Origin: Oerskovia paurometabola | Lineage (GTDB): Bacteria > Actinomycetota > Actinomycetes > Actinomycetales > Cellulomonadaceae | Assembly: GCF_016907365.1 (NCBI RefSeq) | Contig: NZ_JAFBBV010000001.1 | Location: forward strand, 1,488,001 to 1,552,000 | Length of the DNA stretch: 64,000 nucleotides | Direction of reading: 5' to 3' | In this document: positions 33,650 through 41,150 of the stretch, piece by piece | Position numbering within the stretch: the stretch's first letter is position 1 | How the letters are laid out: each line of letters starts with the position of its first letter | Position numbers and translations under genes: made by a program | Notes under the pieces: generated by a model | The model's input: only the letters and a program-made list of their open reading frames with translations | What the model was told of the DNA's origin: nothing | Databases searched by the model: none

Positions 33650-34102
33650 ATGACGGCCGACGACCAGCAGCCCCCGACCACCCCGGGCGACGTGTCGCGC
33701 GTGACGCGCGACGTGCTCGACGACGCCGTGGTGCGATCCGTGGAAGGTGCGGTGTACTCGCGCGAGTACGGCGCCGTCGTGACCTTCCGCGGTGTCGTGC
33801 GCGACGTCGACGGCGGGCGCGACGTCACTGGCCTCGACTACGAGGCGCACCCCGACGCTACCGAGGTGCTCCGGCGCTGCTGCGCGGCGGTGTCCGCCGA
33901 GACGGGACTGCGCGTCGCGGCCGTGCACCGCTACGGCGTGCTGACGATCGGGGACGTGGCGCTCGTCGCGAGCGTCGCCTCGGGGCACCGGGCCGAGGCG
34001 TTCGCGGCGTGCTCGCTCCTCGTCGAGCGCATCAAGGCCGAGGTGCCGATCTGGAAGCGGCAGCACTTCACCGACGGCGACTCGGAGTGGGTCGGGCTGT
34101 AG
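33650..34102 (+). CDS. moaE: Molybdopterin synthase catalytic subunit MoaE
   Basis: This 150-residue large subunit of MPT synthase transfers sulfur from MoaD to precursor Z. The family core is GAVVTFRGVVRD, LDYEAHPDA, VAAVHRYGVLTIGD and VERIKAEVPIWKRQHFTDG, where the two catalytic lysines sit. I took ATG 33650 (GAGGA nine bases upstream). GTG 33617 overlaps the moeA stop and would give 161 residues. moaD and moaC are not in this window. Confidence 0.92.
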   Translation: MTADDQQPPTTPGDVSRVTRDVLDDAVVRSVEGAVYSREYGAVVTFRGVVRDVDGGRDVTGLDYEAHPDATEVLRRCCAAVSAETGLRVAAVHRYGVLTIGDVALVASVASGHRAEAFAACSLLVERIKAEVPIWKRQHFTDGDSEWVGL

Positions 34103-34120
34103 AGGTGGCCGGGCCCAGGG

Positions 34121-34357
34121 TCAGTCGCGCGGGTTGTCCTTGAGGAGACCGAATCCGATGCCGACGAGCGCCCCCAGGATCAGACCGGGCCCGGCGAGCA
34201 GGGACGTGCCCACCGTGACGCCGATCAGGGTGCCGAGGACGGTGCTCGGGCCCGCCGTCAGACGGCTCGGACCCGGCCGGTGGACGGGGAGCGAGTCGGC
34301 TCGTGGAGCGGGCTCGTCGGAGGTACGGCTGTCGTGAGGAAGGTCGAGGAGGGCCAC
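34121..34357 (-). CDS. Small glycine-zipper membrane protein
   Basis: A 78-residue protein with a polar, Pro-rich N-terminal half and one or two hydrophobic segments of glycine-zipper type (VLGTLIGVTVGTSLLAG and LILGALVGIGFGLL) ending KDNPRD. The start is GTG 34357, exactly six bases after TACCAT on the minus strand, suggesting a leaderless transcript. It is convergent with moaE. I do not recognise the family. Confidence 0.6.
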   Translation of the reverse strand: MALLDLPHDSRTSDEPAPRADSLPVHRPGPSRLTAGPSTVLGTLIGVTVGTSLLAGPGLILGALVGIGFGLLKDNPRD

Positions 34358-34476
34358 CCCTCCATGGTAGGTCTCGGGGTGCTTCCAGGCGCGGGATCCT
34401 GCGGCTCGTGCGGCTGCACGGAGGATGATCTTGGACACGTCGCCCGGGCTCGGTGCAGAACGTGTCAGCAGCTCCG

Positions 34477-35643
34477 TCAGCCCCCGATCGCGCCCATGCT
34501 GCGCTCGGTGCGTGCGAAGGCCTCGGGATCGTCTGCCGGGCCGCCGACCGCCCGTGTGTCGGGGGCGCCACGGTCGAGGCCGTGCGCGAACGGCTTGGCC
34601 CACATGGCACCCTGCCAGGCGGCGACGATCGCGGCGTCGGTGGCTGCGTCGTCGGGTCGGACGTCGGGTCCGGCGCCGGGGACCTCGCCGGGCGAGCCCG
34701 CGGCCCGGCCGGACCGCAGGAGCGAGCGCAGGTCCACCTCCTCGTTCCCGAACAGGCAGGAGCGCACGGTGCCCTCCGCGGTCAGGCGCGTGCGGTCGCA
34801 GTCGCCGCAGAACGAGCGCGTGACCGACGCGATGATCCCGACGGTCGCGGGTCCGCCGTCGACGGCCCACTCCTCGGCCGGGGCCGACGGGTCCTCGCGC
34901 CCCACCGGGGTCAGGGAGAAGCGCACACCCAGGACGTCGAGCAGCCGCTCGGCCGAGACGAGCTGGTCGCGGGCCCAGTTCTGGTCGGCGTCGAGGGGCA
35001 TCTGCTCGATGAAGCGCAGGCGGCACCCGTGCTCGACGGCCCACGCGAGCAGGTCGGTCGCGCCCGCGAGGGTCTCGGGCATGAGGACCGCGTTGAGCTT
35101 GACGGGGGACAGGCCTGCGTCGAGCGCGGCCCGGATGCCCGCGAGCACCTGCGGGAGCCGGTCGCGGCGCGTGAGCTCGGCGAAGTGCGTGCGGTCGACC
35201 GTGTCGAGCGAGACGTTGACGCGGTCGAGCCCGGCCTCGACGAGCTCGCCGACGCGCTTGTCGAGGCCGATCGCGTTCGTCGTCATCGAGATCCGGACGC
35301 CGGGGGCCGCCGCGCGCGTGCGCCGGACGATCTCGGCGAGGTCGGGGCGCATGAGGGGCTCGCCGCCCGTGAAGCGCACGTCGCGGATCCCGAGCCGGTA
35401 GCCGATCCCGACGAGCCGTCCGATCTCGCTCGGCGTCAGCAGGTCGTCGCGGGGGATCGCGGGGAGTCCCTCGGCGGGCATGCAGTAGGTGCAGCGCAGC
35501 GAGCACTTCTCCGTGACGGACACGCGCAGGTCGTGGGCGACGCGCCCGTAGCGGTCGACGAGCGCCTCGGTGTCCGGGCGCCCCAGGGTGCTCGGCGCCC
35601 CGGTCGGGCGCACGCGCGGGAGCCCGAGGGCGACGGCGGTCAT
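34477..35643 (-). CDS. moaA: GTP 3',8-cyclase MoaA
   Basis: This 388-residue radical SAM enzyme performs the first step of molybdenum cofactor synthesis. The N-terminal [4Fe-4S] motif is CSLRCTYC (Cys47, Cys51, Cys54). The C-terminal cluster is in [14 protein letters not shown] followed by VRSCLF near 270-290, and the protein ends with the essential Gly-Gly. A ~50-residue low-complexity stretch lies before the end, longer than usual. ATG 35643 is seven bases after a TAGACT -10, so it is leaderless. Confidence 0.95.
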   Translation of the reverse strand: MTAVALGLPRVRPTGAPSTLGRPDTEALVDRYGRVAHDLRVSVTEKCSLRCTYCMPAEGLPAIPRDDLLTPSEIGRLVGIGYRLGIRDVRFTGGEPLMRPDLAEIVRRTRAAAPGVRISMTTNAIGLDKRVGELVEAGLDRVNVSLDTVDRTHFAELTRRDRLPQVLAGIRAALDAGLSPVKLNAVLMPETLAGATDLLAWAVEHGCRLRFIEQMPLDADQNWARDQLVSAERLLDVLGVRFSLTPVGREDPSAPAEEWAVDGGPATVGIIASVTRSFCGDCDRTRLTAEGTVRSCLFGNEEVDLRSLLRSGRAAGSPGEVPGAGPDVRPDDAATDAAIVAAWQGAMWAKPFAHGLDRGAPDTRAVGGPADDPEAFARTERSMGAIGG

Positions 35644-35712
35644 GCTCGCGAGTCTACGCAGCGGTGGGCGGCGGGGCGGGGTCTGCCCAGCGCGACGGAC
35701 GCGTGCCGACGG

Positions 35713-36123
35713 TCAACGCGCGGCCCGGGCGTCGTACGCCTCCTGTGCGGCGGCGACCTGGGGGACCGCCGCTTCGAGCACGTCCAGGAGGCCGACGAGC
35801 TTGTCGGCCACGACCTGCCCGAGCTCGGTGAGCGAGTACTCGACGTGCGGGGGGATGGTCGCGCGGACCTCGCGCACGACCAGTCCGTCGCGCTCGAGCC
35901 CCTGGAGCGTCTGGGCGAGCATCTTCTCGCTCACGCCGTCGATGCGTCGGCGCAGGGCGTTGAAGCGGACGGCCCCGTCGCGCAGGCCGGCGACGGTCAG
36001 GACGCCCCAGCGGCCCGTCACGGTCTCGAGCGCGTGGCGGGACGTGCAGCCGCGCTGGAACACGTCGGCGATCATCTCGTCGGACGGTCCCGTGGTGTCG
36101 AGGGCGGCGTGGAGGTCGGTCAC
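35713..36123 (-). CDS. HxlR-family transcriptional regulator (YtfH-like)
   Basis: This 136-residue winged-helix protein has VFQRGCTSRHALETVTGRWG, the N-terminal cysteine and GRWG of HxlR regulators, then RFNALRRRIDGVSEKMLAQT and RATIPPHVEYSLTELG. GTG 36123 follows a TAGGCT -10 by six bases (leaderless). It is divergent from a QorB-like gene, the same arrangement as ytfH/ytfG in E. coli. Redox or quinone sensing through the cysteine is inferred. Confidence 0.9.
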   Translation of the reverse strand: MTDLHAALDTTGPSDEMIADVFQRGCTSRHALETVTGRWGVLTVAGLRDGAVRFNALRRRIDGVSEKMLAQTLQGLERDGLVVREVRATIPPHVEYSLTELGQVVADKLVGLLDVLEAAVPQVAAAQEAYDARAAR

Positions 36124-36186
36124 GAGGCCAGCCTAGCGCGCAGGCCGATCGTGAGCGCTGTGACTTAGAACGCACTGCTGAATAGA

Positions 36187-36215
36187 TTGCACTGACGAAA
36201 AGTTAGTGCCAGGCT
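36187..36215 (+). promoter_or_regulatory. HxlR operator within the qorB promoter
   Basis: TTGCAC (36187-36192), a 17-base spacer and CAGGCT (36210-36215) form a plausible promoter. The spacer region carries the inverted repeat GCACTGAC-GAAAA-GTTAGTGC (36189-36209). A repressor there would block RNA polymerase directly. Confidence 0.65.
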
Positions 36216-36250
36216 GTCGCGGTACCCACCACCCCCTCAGGAGGACCCCC

Positions 36251-37132
36251 ATGATCGCCGTCACCGCCGCCACCGGACACCTCGGACACCTCGTCGTCGA
36301 CTCGCTGCTCGAGCGCGGTGTTGCCCCCGAGCGGATCGTCGCCGCCGTCCGCACCCCGGCCAAGGCCGCCGACCTCGCCGAGCGCGGCGTCGTCGTCCGC
36401 GAGGCCGACTACTCGCGCCCCGAGACCTTGACGACGGCGCTCGACGGGGTCGACGTGCTTCTGCTGGTCTCCGGCTCCGAGGTCGGGCAGCGTGTCCAGC
36501 AGCACGCCAACGTGGTCGAGGCCGCCAAGGCCGCAGGTGTCCTCCACCTCGTCTACACGAGCGCACCGCGGGCCACGACGTCTGCGCTGGTCCTCGCTCC
36601 CGAGCACAAGGCCACCGAGGAGATCATCGCGGCCTCGGGGATGCCCGCCACGATCCTGCGCAACGGCTGGTACACCGAGAACTACCTCGGAGTGGTCGAG
36701 CAGGCGCGCGAGACCGGAGTGGTGCTCGGCAGCGTCGGCGAGGGGCTCGTCGCCTCGGCGAGCCGCAAGGACTACGCCGAGGCAGCGGCCGTCGTCCTCG
36801 CGGCGGCCGACGCCGACCCGGCCTTCGAGGGAGGCGTCCACGAGCTCTCGGGCGACGTCGCGTGGGACCACCCGTTCCTCGCGGCGACCATCGGTGAGAT
36901 CGTCGGTCGCGAGGTCGTCTACCAGGACGTGACCCCCGAGGTGCACACCCAGGCCCTGCTCGACGCGGGCCTCGACGAGGGGACCGCAGGCTTCGTGGTC
37001 GCGCTCGACGGCAACACGCGTGACGGTCTGCTCGCGGCGACGTCGGACGAGCTGTCGCGGCTCATCGGGCGCCCGACGACGCCGCTCGCCGAGGGTCTGC
37101 GGGCTGCGGTGGGCGTGACGTCGGCCGCGTGA
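36251..37132 (+). CDS. qorB: NAD(P)H:quinone oxidoreductase 2-like (QorB/YtfG family)
   Basis: A 293-residue NmrA-like Rossmann protein beginning MIAVTAATGHLGHLVVDSLL. Segments such as LLLVSGSEVGQRVQQHANVV, LRNGWYTENYLG, YELSGDVAWD-like HELSGDVAWD and RLIGRPTTPLAE match what I know of E. coli QorB (YtfG), a quinone reductase. AGGAGGA precedes ATG 36251. It is divergently paired with the HxlR regulator. Confidence 0.88.
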   Translation: MIAVTAATGHLGHLVVDSLLERGVAPERIVAAVRTPAKAADLAERGVVVREADYSRPETLTTALDGVDVLLLVSGSEVGQRVQQHANVVEAAKAAGVLHLVYTSAPRATTSALVLAPEHKATEEIIAASGMPATILRNGWYTENYLGVVEQARETGVVLGSVGEGLVASASRKDYAEAAAVVLAAADADPAFEGGVHELSGDVAWDHPFLAATIGEIVGREVVYQDVTPEVHTQALLDAGLDEGTAGFVVALDGNTRDGLLAATSDELSRLIGRPTTPLAEGLRAAVGVTSAA

Positions 37133-37142
37133 CGACTGACTC

Positions 37143-37207
37143 CCGGTGAGTGCGTGGTTGTGCTGCGACATGCCGGGCGTGTCGCAGCACAACCACGCAC
37201 TCACCGG
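37143..37207. terminator. Perfect 28-bp stem hairpin after qorB
   Basis: Arms 37143-37170 and 37180-37207 are perfectly complementary over 28 bp around a 9-base loop. No T-run follows. It lies 10 bases after the qorB stop and 50 bases before the next promoter operator, so a U-less terminator or insulating element is likely. Confidence 0.7.
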
Positions 37208-37256
37208 CACTCGCCGCCGACCGGCAGGTGCCGGGAACACCTCAGGCTTCCTTTTG

Positions 37257-37276
37257 GTTGAAGCATCAACTATTCT
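37257..37276 (+). promoter_or_regulatory. GTTG-N6-CAAC operator abutting a -10 box
   Basis: GTTG-N6-CAAC at 37257-37270 is immediately followed by TATTCT (37271-37276), the probable -10 of the dioxygenase gene. The palindrome has the same form as the two at the marR promoter (22954-22998). Confidence 0.7.
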
Positions 37277-37318
37277 GGGACCCAAGAGGTCGGGACCCGG
37301 CCCTGGACGGAGGACACC

Positions 37319-38287
37319 ATGACTGACCGCACGACGAGCCTTCCCGGCGCCGACGCCACCGGCTTCGCGACCAAGGACCTGCTCTCGGCCGACACCTCGA
37401 TGGACGCCGTGACGCTGCACGTCGCCGACCTCGACCTGATGACCCGCTACTACCGCGACGCGCTCTCCCTGGCCGTGCTGACGCCGTCGGACGCCCTGCT
37501 CGCGTCGATCCCCGGCGCCGGGACCGGCTCGCGCGACGAGACCGTCGTCCTCGGACGCGGCGCGACGCCGCTCGTGGTCCTGCGCCGCGGCAAGGACCTG
37601 CCGCGCGCACGCCGCGGCGAGGCGGGCCTGTTCCACACGGCCCTGCTGTTCGACGACGCTCCCGCGCTCGCCGCGGCCGTCGCCTCGGTCGCGCGCACCG
37701 CGCCCAGCACGTTCGTCGGCAGCGGCGACCACCTGGTGTCCGAGGCGTTCTACTTCACCGACCCGGAGGGCAACGGCGTCGAGCTCTACCACGACCGCCC
37801 GCGCGAGACCTGGACCTGGCAGGACGGCCAGGTCGCGATGGACACGCTCTACATCGACCCCAACGCGTTCATGCAGCAGCACCTCACGGACGAGGCGCTC
37901 GAGCGCGCCCTCTCGACCGACGTCGTCGGGCCGGACGACGCCGTGGTGGGCCACGTGCACCTCCAGGTGGGCGACATCCCCACGGCCCGTGAGTTCTACG
38001 TCGACACGCTGGGCTTCGAGGCCACGGCCTCGCTGCCCAGCGCGCTGTTCGTCTCGGCGGGCGGGTACCACCACCACATGGCCATGAACACGTGGAACAG
38101 CCAGGGGGCCGGTCCGCGCGCCTCGACGCTGGGCCTGGGGCAGGTGGCCATCTCGGTGCCCTCCGAGGACGACGTGACTGCGCTCGTCGACCGGCTGACC
38201 CGGCGCGGGGTCCAGATGCGTCACGACGGCGCGACGCTGCGGTTCGACGACCCGTGGAAGAACCTCATCGAGGTCGCGGTGCGCTAG
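37319..38287 (+). CDS. VOC-family ring-cleavage dioxygenase (CatE/MhqO-like)
   Basis: This 322-residue protein is built of two vicinal-oxygen-chelate halves (about 28-160 and 205-320). Segments include VTLHVADLDLMTRYYRDAL, YFTDPEGNGVELYHDRP, VVGHVHLQVGDI, AGGYHHHMAMNTWNSQGAG and KNLIEVAV, with His and Glu metal ligands at the usual places. It resembles catechol-2,3-dioxygenase-like proteins induced by quinones. GGAGGA precedes ATG 37319. Its promoter carries the MarR-type operator, suggesting it belongs to that regulator's regulon. Confidence 0.88.
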   Translation: MTDRTTSLPGADATGFATKDLLSADTSMDAVTLHVADLDLMTRYYRDALSLAVLTPSDALLASIPGAGTGSRDETVVLGRGATPLVVLRRGKDLPRARRGEAGLFHTALLFDDAPALAAAVASVARTAPSTFVGSGDHLVSEAFYFTDPEGNGVELYHDRPRETWTWQDGQVAMDTLYIDPNAFMQQHLTDEALERALSTDVVGPDDAVVGHVHLQVGDIPTAREFYVDTLGFEATASLPSALFVSAGGYHHHMAMNTWNSQGAGPRASTLGLGQVAISVPSEDDVTALVDRLTRRGVQMRHDGATLRFDDPWKNLIEVAVR

Positions 38288-38303
38288 CCCGCCCGGCCTC
38301 GAC

Positions 38304-38366
38304 CGCTGAGTGCGGAGTACTTGTCGTCAGCAGGCCGTCTCGGCAGCAGCTGCTCCGCACTCAGCG
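38304..38366. terminator. Hairpin between convergent genes
   Basis: 14-bp arms (38304-38317 with 38353-38366), with outer CGCTGAGTGCGGAG, enclose 35 bases. The right arm overlaps the stop codon of the minus-strand membrane-protein gene. The arms share GAGTGCG with the larger hairpin at 37143-37207, on the other side of the dioxygenase gene. Confidence 0.6.
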
Positions 38367-38960
38367 CTTCGAGGGCTGCTCGTCGCGGTCGATGCCCAGG
38401 CGCTTGGCGAACAGCCGTCGCTGGACGAGCCAGCCGGCGAGCGCCAGCGCGGCCCACGCGAGGAACGACACGACCTGCTCCCAGCCCGGTGACGGGTCGC
38501 GCAGGAATCCCAGGGGGTCGGGGGCCACGCGCGCGAGGCCGCCGAGCACGATGCCCGCACCGCCGATCGTCGTGAGCCACAGCAGCGCCCTTCGCCGGTA
38601 CCTGTCCGCGAGGAAGCCGCAGGCCGCCGCGACCGCGATGACGATGATCGCCGCGAGGACCCAGTTCCCCGAGTCGCCCGAGACCGTGCCGTAGAGCTTG
38701 GCGCCGATCACGGCGCCGGTCACGATCCCGATGAAGAACGCCGCGAGCTTGAACACGAACGCGACCGCGATCCACGCGACGAGCGCGCCCAGGACCCCGA
38801 CCAGCAGCGCGGTCGACTGGCTCGCGCCGAACAGGTCGCCGAGCATCCAGCCGAGGCCGAACCCTGACGCGATGACCGCGAGGTGGACCGACCCGACGCC
38901 CAGGAAGCACAGGAGCAGGCCGACGGCGACGATGACGAGACCAGCGACGACCGGGTCCAT
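38361..38960 (-). CDS. DUF4203/TMEM198-like membrane protein
   Basis: A 199-residue protein with about seven hydrophobic segments, several rich in glycine (GLGWMLGDLFG, FFIGIVTGAVIGAKLYG), followed by a cytoplasmic tail ending DEQPSKR. The pattern is that of DUF4203/TMEM198-like proteins of unknown function. AGGAGG precedes ATG 38960. It lies 25 bases beyond the universal stress gene on the same strand, probably as its downstream operon partner or independent. Confidence 0.65.
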   Translation of the reverse strand: MDPVVAGLVIVAVGLLLCFLGVGSVHLAVIASGFGLGWMLGDLFGASQSTALLVGVLGALVAWIAVAFVFKLAAFFIGIVTGAVIGAKLYGTVSGDSGNWVLAAIIVIAVAAACGFLADRYRRRALLWLTTIGGAGIVLGGLARVAPDPLGFLRDPSPGWEQVVSFLAWAALALAGWLVQRRLFAKRLGIDRDEQPSKR

Positions 38961-38984
38961 GGGGACCTCCTGGCGTGAGGTGGG

Positions 38985-39380
38985 CTAGTGCTTGGCCTTG
39001 ATGACGAGCACGGGGGCGTGGGCGTCGAGCAGGACGCGCTGGGTGGTGCTGCCGAGGAGGAACTTGCCGACGGGGGAGCGCTTGCGCGAGCCGATCACGA
39101 CGAGGCTCGCGGCGAGGCGCTCGGCCTCGTCGAGGATCGCGACGGGCGGGTCCACGCGGGCCTCGCGGTAGGTGACGGTCGCGGCCGGGGTGCCGGGGGG
39201 CAGGGCGTCGAGGAGGTGGGCGAGGTCCGGCGGGAGGGGCGGGTCGTCCTGCGGAGGTCCCTCGAGGGGGGTGAGCACGAAGACGGCGAGGGGAAGTGCT
39301 CGGCGGAGCGCCTCGGCGGCTCCGGCTCGCAGTGCCGCCTCACCCTGTGGCGAGTCGTTGTAGGCCACAAGTACGGTCAT
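38985..39380 (-). CDS. Universal stress protein (UspA family)
   Basis: This 131-residue single Usp domain begins MTVLVAYNDSPQGEAALRAG. The ATP-binding signature G-x2-x-G-x9-G-S/T is visible in IGSRKRSPVGKFLLGSTTQR, followed by APVLVIK. GAGGAG lies nine bases before ATG 39380; the upstream in-frame extension is low-complexity and unlikely. It is a stress adaptation protein, with the actual function unknown. Confidence 0.9.
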   Translation of the reverse strand: MTVLVAYNDSPQGEAALRAGAAEALRRALPLAVFVLTPLEGPPQDDPPLPPDLAHLLDALPPGTPAATVTYREARVDPPVAILDEAERLAASLVVIGSRKRSPVGKFLLGSTTQRVLLDAHAPVLVIKAKH

Positions 39381-39541
39381 CGCCGCGGTGCTCCTCGTTC
39401 GTCGTGCCCGGGTCGACGGGCAGATCGCGTGTGCTCTGAACTCTCTCACACCGCACGGGGCCGCGCAGCGAACGCAGGAGCGCGTCGTGGGGCGCGGTGC
39501 CCGACGCCGCCGCCCGCCGTCGGCGTCCTGGCGCGACCGGG

Positions 39542-40372
39542 TCAGGGGCCCGGGTTCGTGAGGTCGGCGGGCAGGCTCAGCGAGGCGGGGAGCAGGGGGC
39601 GGGCGACGGTGTCGATCGTCCGGGCGAGCTCGACGTGACGGCTCGCGTCCATGCGGTCCGCCGGGGCGGTCACCGACAGTGCCGCGACGGCCTGCCCGGC
39701 GCGCAGGAGGGGGACCGCGAGGCAGCTGATGCCGGGTTCGTTCTCCTCGGTCTCGGTCGCGTAGCCGCGCTCACGGGTCGCGCCCAGAGTGGCCCACAGC
39801 GCGTCGTCGGTCACGGGGCTCGCGTCGCCCGCCGCGGCGGTGTACCAGCCCATCGCGGACCGGTCGGTCGCGCGGAACGCGAGCAGGGCGCGGCCGAGCG
39901 CGGTGGTGGCTGCGGGGCGGCGGCGTCCGATCGCGGACCACACGCGGACGGCTCGCGCGGGCTCGACCTTGTCGAGGTAGACGATCTCCGGCCCGGACAG
40001 CACGCCCAGGTGGATGAGCTCGCCCGACGCCTCGCACACCGCGGTGAGCGCCGGGGTCAGCAGGGCTGGCAGGTGCTCCTCGCCGAGGAAGACGTTCCCG
40101 AGCGCGGTCGCGGCAGGTCCGAGGCGGTAGCTGCCCGTCGCGGGATCCTGCTCGGCGTAGCCGCGGTAGCGCAGTGCGGCGAGGGTGCGGTGCAGCGAGG
40201 TCTTGTTCAGGCCGAGGTCCGTCGCGAGGGTGCCCAGCGGGGTGCCGTGCGGTCCGGCGACCGCGAGGCGCTCGAGCGCGAGCAGCGCCTTGTCGACCGA
40301 GCCGAGGGGGCTGGTGGCCGGTGCGGGCCCGGCCTCGGGAGCGTCCGTCTCGGCGGGCGGCCGGACTACCAC
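39542..40372 (-). CDS. IclR-family transcriptional regulator (KdgR-like)
   Basis: A 276-residue regulator with an N-terminal helix-turn-helix (GTLATDLGLNKTSLHRTLAA, ~48-67) and an IclR effector domain (GELIHLGVLSGPEIVYLDKV, RPAATTALGRALLAF, GISCLAVPLL). GTG 40372. It is divergent from KDPG aldolase and KDG kinase genes, so control by 2-keto-3-deoxygluconate or a related sugar acid is likely. That effector is inferred from context. Confidence 0.88.
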   Translation of the reverse strand: MVVRPPAETDAPEAGPAPATSPLGSVDKALLALERLAVAGPHGTPLGTLATDLGLNKTSLHRTLAALRYRGYAEQDPATGSYRLGPAATALGNVFLGEEHLPALLTPALTAVCEASGELIHLGVLSGPEIVYLDKVEPARAVRVWSAIGRRRPAATTALGRALLAFRATDRSAMGWYTAAAGDASPVTDDALWATLGATRERGYATETEENEPGISCLAVPLLRAGQAVAALSVTAPADRMDASRHVELARTIDTVARPLLPASLSLPADLTNPGP

Positions 40373-40417
40373 GGGCTGGGGCCGTTCGCGTAGAGTGATT
40401 TCGCATTCCAGAACATC

Positions 40418-40431
40418 CGTTCACTATAACG
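40418..40431. promoter_or_regulatory. Putative IclR operator between iclR and eda
   Basis: CGTT-CACTAT-AACG, a 14-bp inverted repeat, lies 14 bases before the eda start in the 73-base divergent gap. A wider TTTCG/CGAAA pair (around 40400 and 40430) surrounds it. It is AT-richer than its surroundings and overlaps a possible -10 (CACTAT). Confidence 0.5.
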
Positions 40432-40445
40432 AAACGCGAGGCCCC

Positions 40446-41144
40446 ATGTCACCCGCAGCGCCCCCGACCGACCTCCACGAGCTCTTCGCCAGGGTCCGGG
40501 TCGTCCCCGTGGTCGTCGTGGAGGACGAGGCCCAGGCGCTCGCCCTCGGCGCCGCCCTGCTCGACGGCGGCCTGCCCATCGCCGAGATCACCTTCCGCAC
40601 CGCCGGTGCACGCGCCGCGATCGCCGCCGTCACGCGCGAGCTCCCCGAGCTCGTGACCGGTGCCGGGACCGTCATCAACGCCGAGCAGGTCGACCAGGCC
40701 GTCGACGCCGGCGCCCGCTTCGTCGTCTCGCCCGGCCTGAGCGCCGACGTCGTGCGCCGCGCCCAGCACCACGGCCTGCCGATCTTCCCGGGGGTCGCGA
40801 CGCCGTCGGACATCATGGCCGCCCTCGCCCTGGGGCTCGACGTCGTGAAGTTCTTCCCCGCCGGGATCAACGGTGGTGTGCCCGCGATCAAGGCCCTGTC
40901 CGCGCCTTTCCCCGGGCTGCGCTTCGTCCCCACGGGCGGCGTGAGCGCCGCGAACGCGACCGAGTACCTCGCGGTGCCCTCGGTCCTCGCGGTGGGCGGC
41001 TCGTGGATGGTCGAGAAGGCCCTCGTCGAGGCGGGCGACTTCGCCGAGGTCACGCGCCGCTCCGCACAGGCCGTCGCGCTCGCGGCGCCTGCGGTGTCCG
41101 CAGCCCCCGCCGCCACCTCCGCCTCCGCTGCCGCAGGAAAGTGA
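40446..41144 (+). CDS. eda: 2-dehydro-3-deoxy-phosphogluconate (KDPG) aldolase
   Basis: A 232-residue class I aldolase that splits KDPG into pyruvate and glyceraldehyde 3-phosphate. The Schiff-base Lys135 lies in VVKFFPAG; Glu47 and Arg51 are in EITFRT, with TGAGTV and FVPTGGVS for phosphate binding. A ~25-residue Ala/Ser-rich tail extends past the usual end. ATG 40446 is six genes' worth of nothing away from its partner: only six bases separate its stop from the kinase start. Confidence 0.93.
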   Translation: MSPAAPPTDLHELFARVRVVPVVVVEDEAQALALGAALLDGGLPIAEITFRTAGARAAIAAVTRELPELVTGAGTVINAEQVDQAVDAGARFVVSPGLSADVVRRAQHHGLPIFPGVATPSDIMAALALGLDVVKFFPAGINGGVPAIKALSAPFPGLRFVPTGGVSAANATEYLAVPSVLAVGGSWMVEKALVEAGDFAEVTRRSAQAVALAAPAVSAAPAATSASAAAGK

Positions 41145-41150
41145 GCTGAC

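Noticed and set aside
29785..34102. Long plus-strand frames opposite the MFS transporter and NhaA
   Set aside because: They are antisense shadows in high-GC DNA; only their last part, in frame with moaE, is real.
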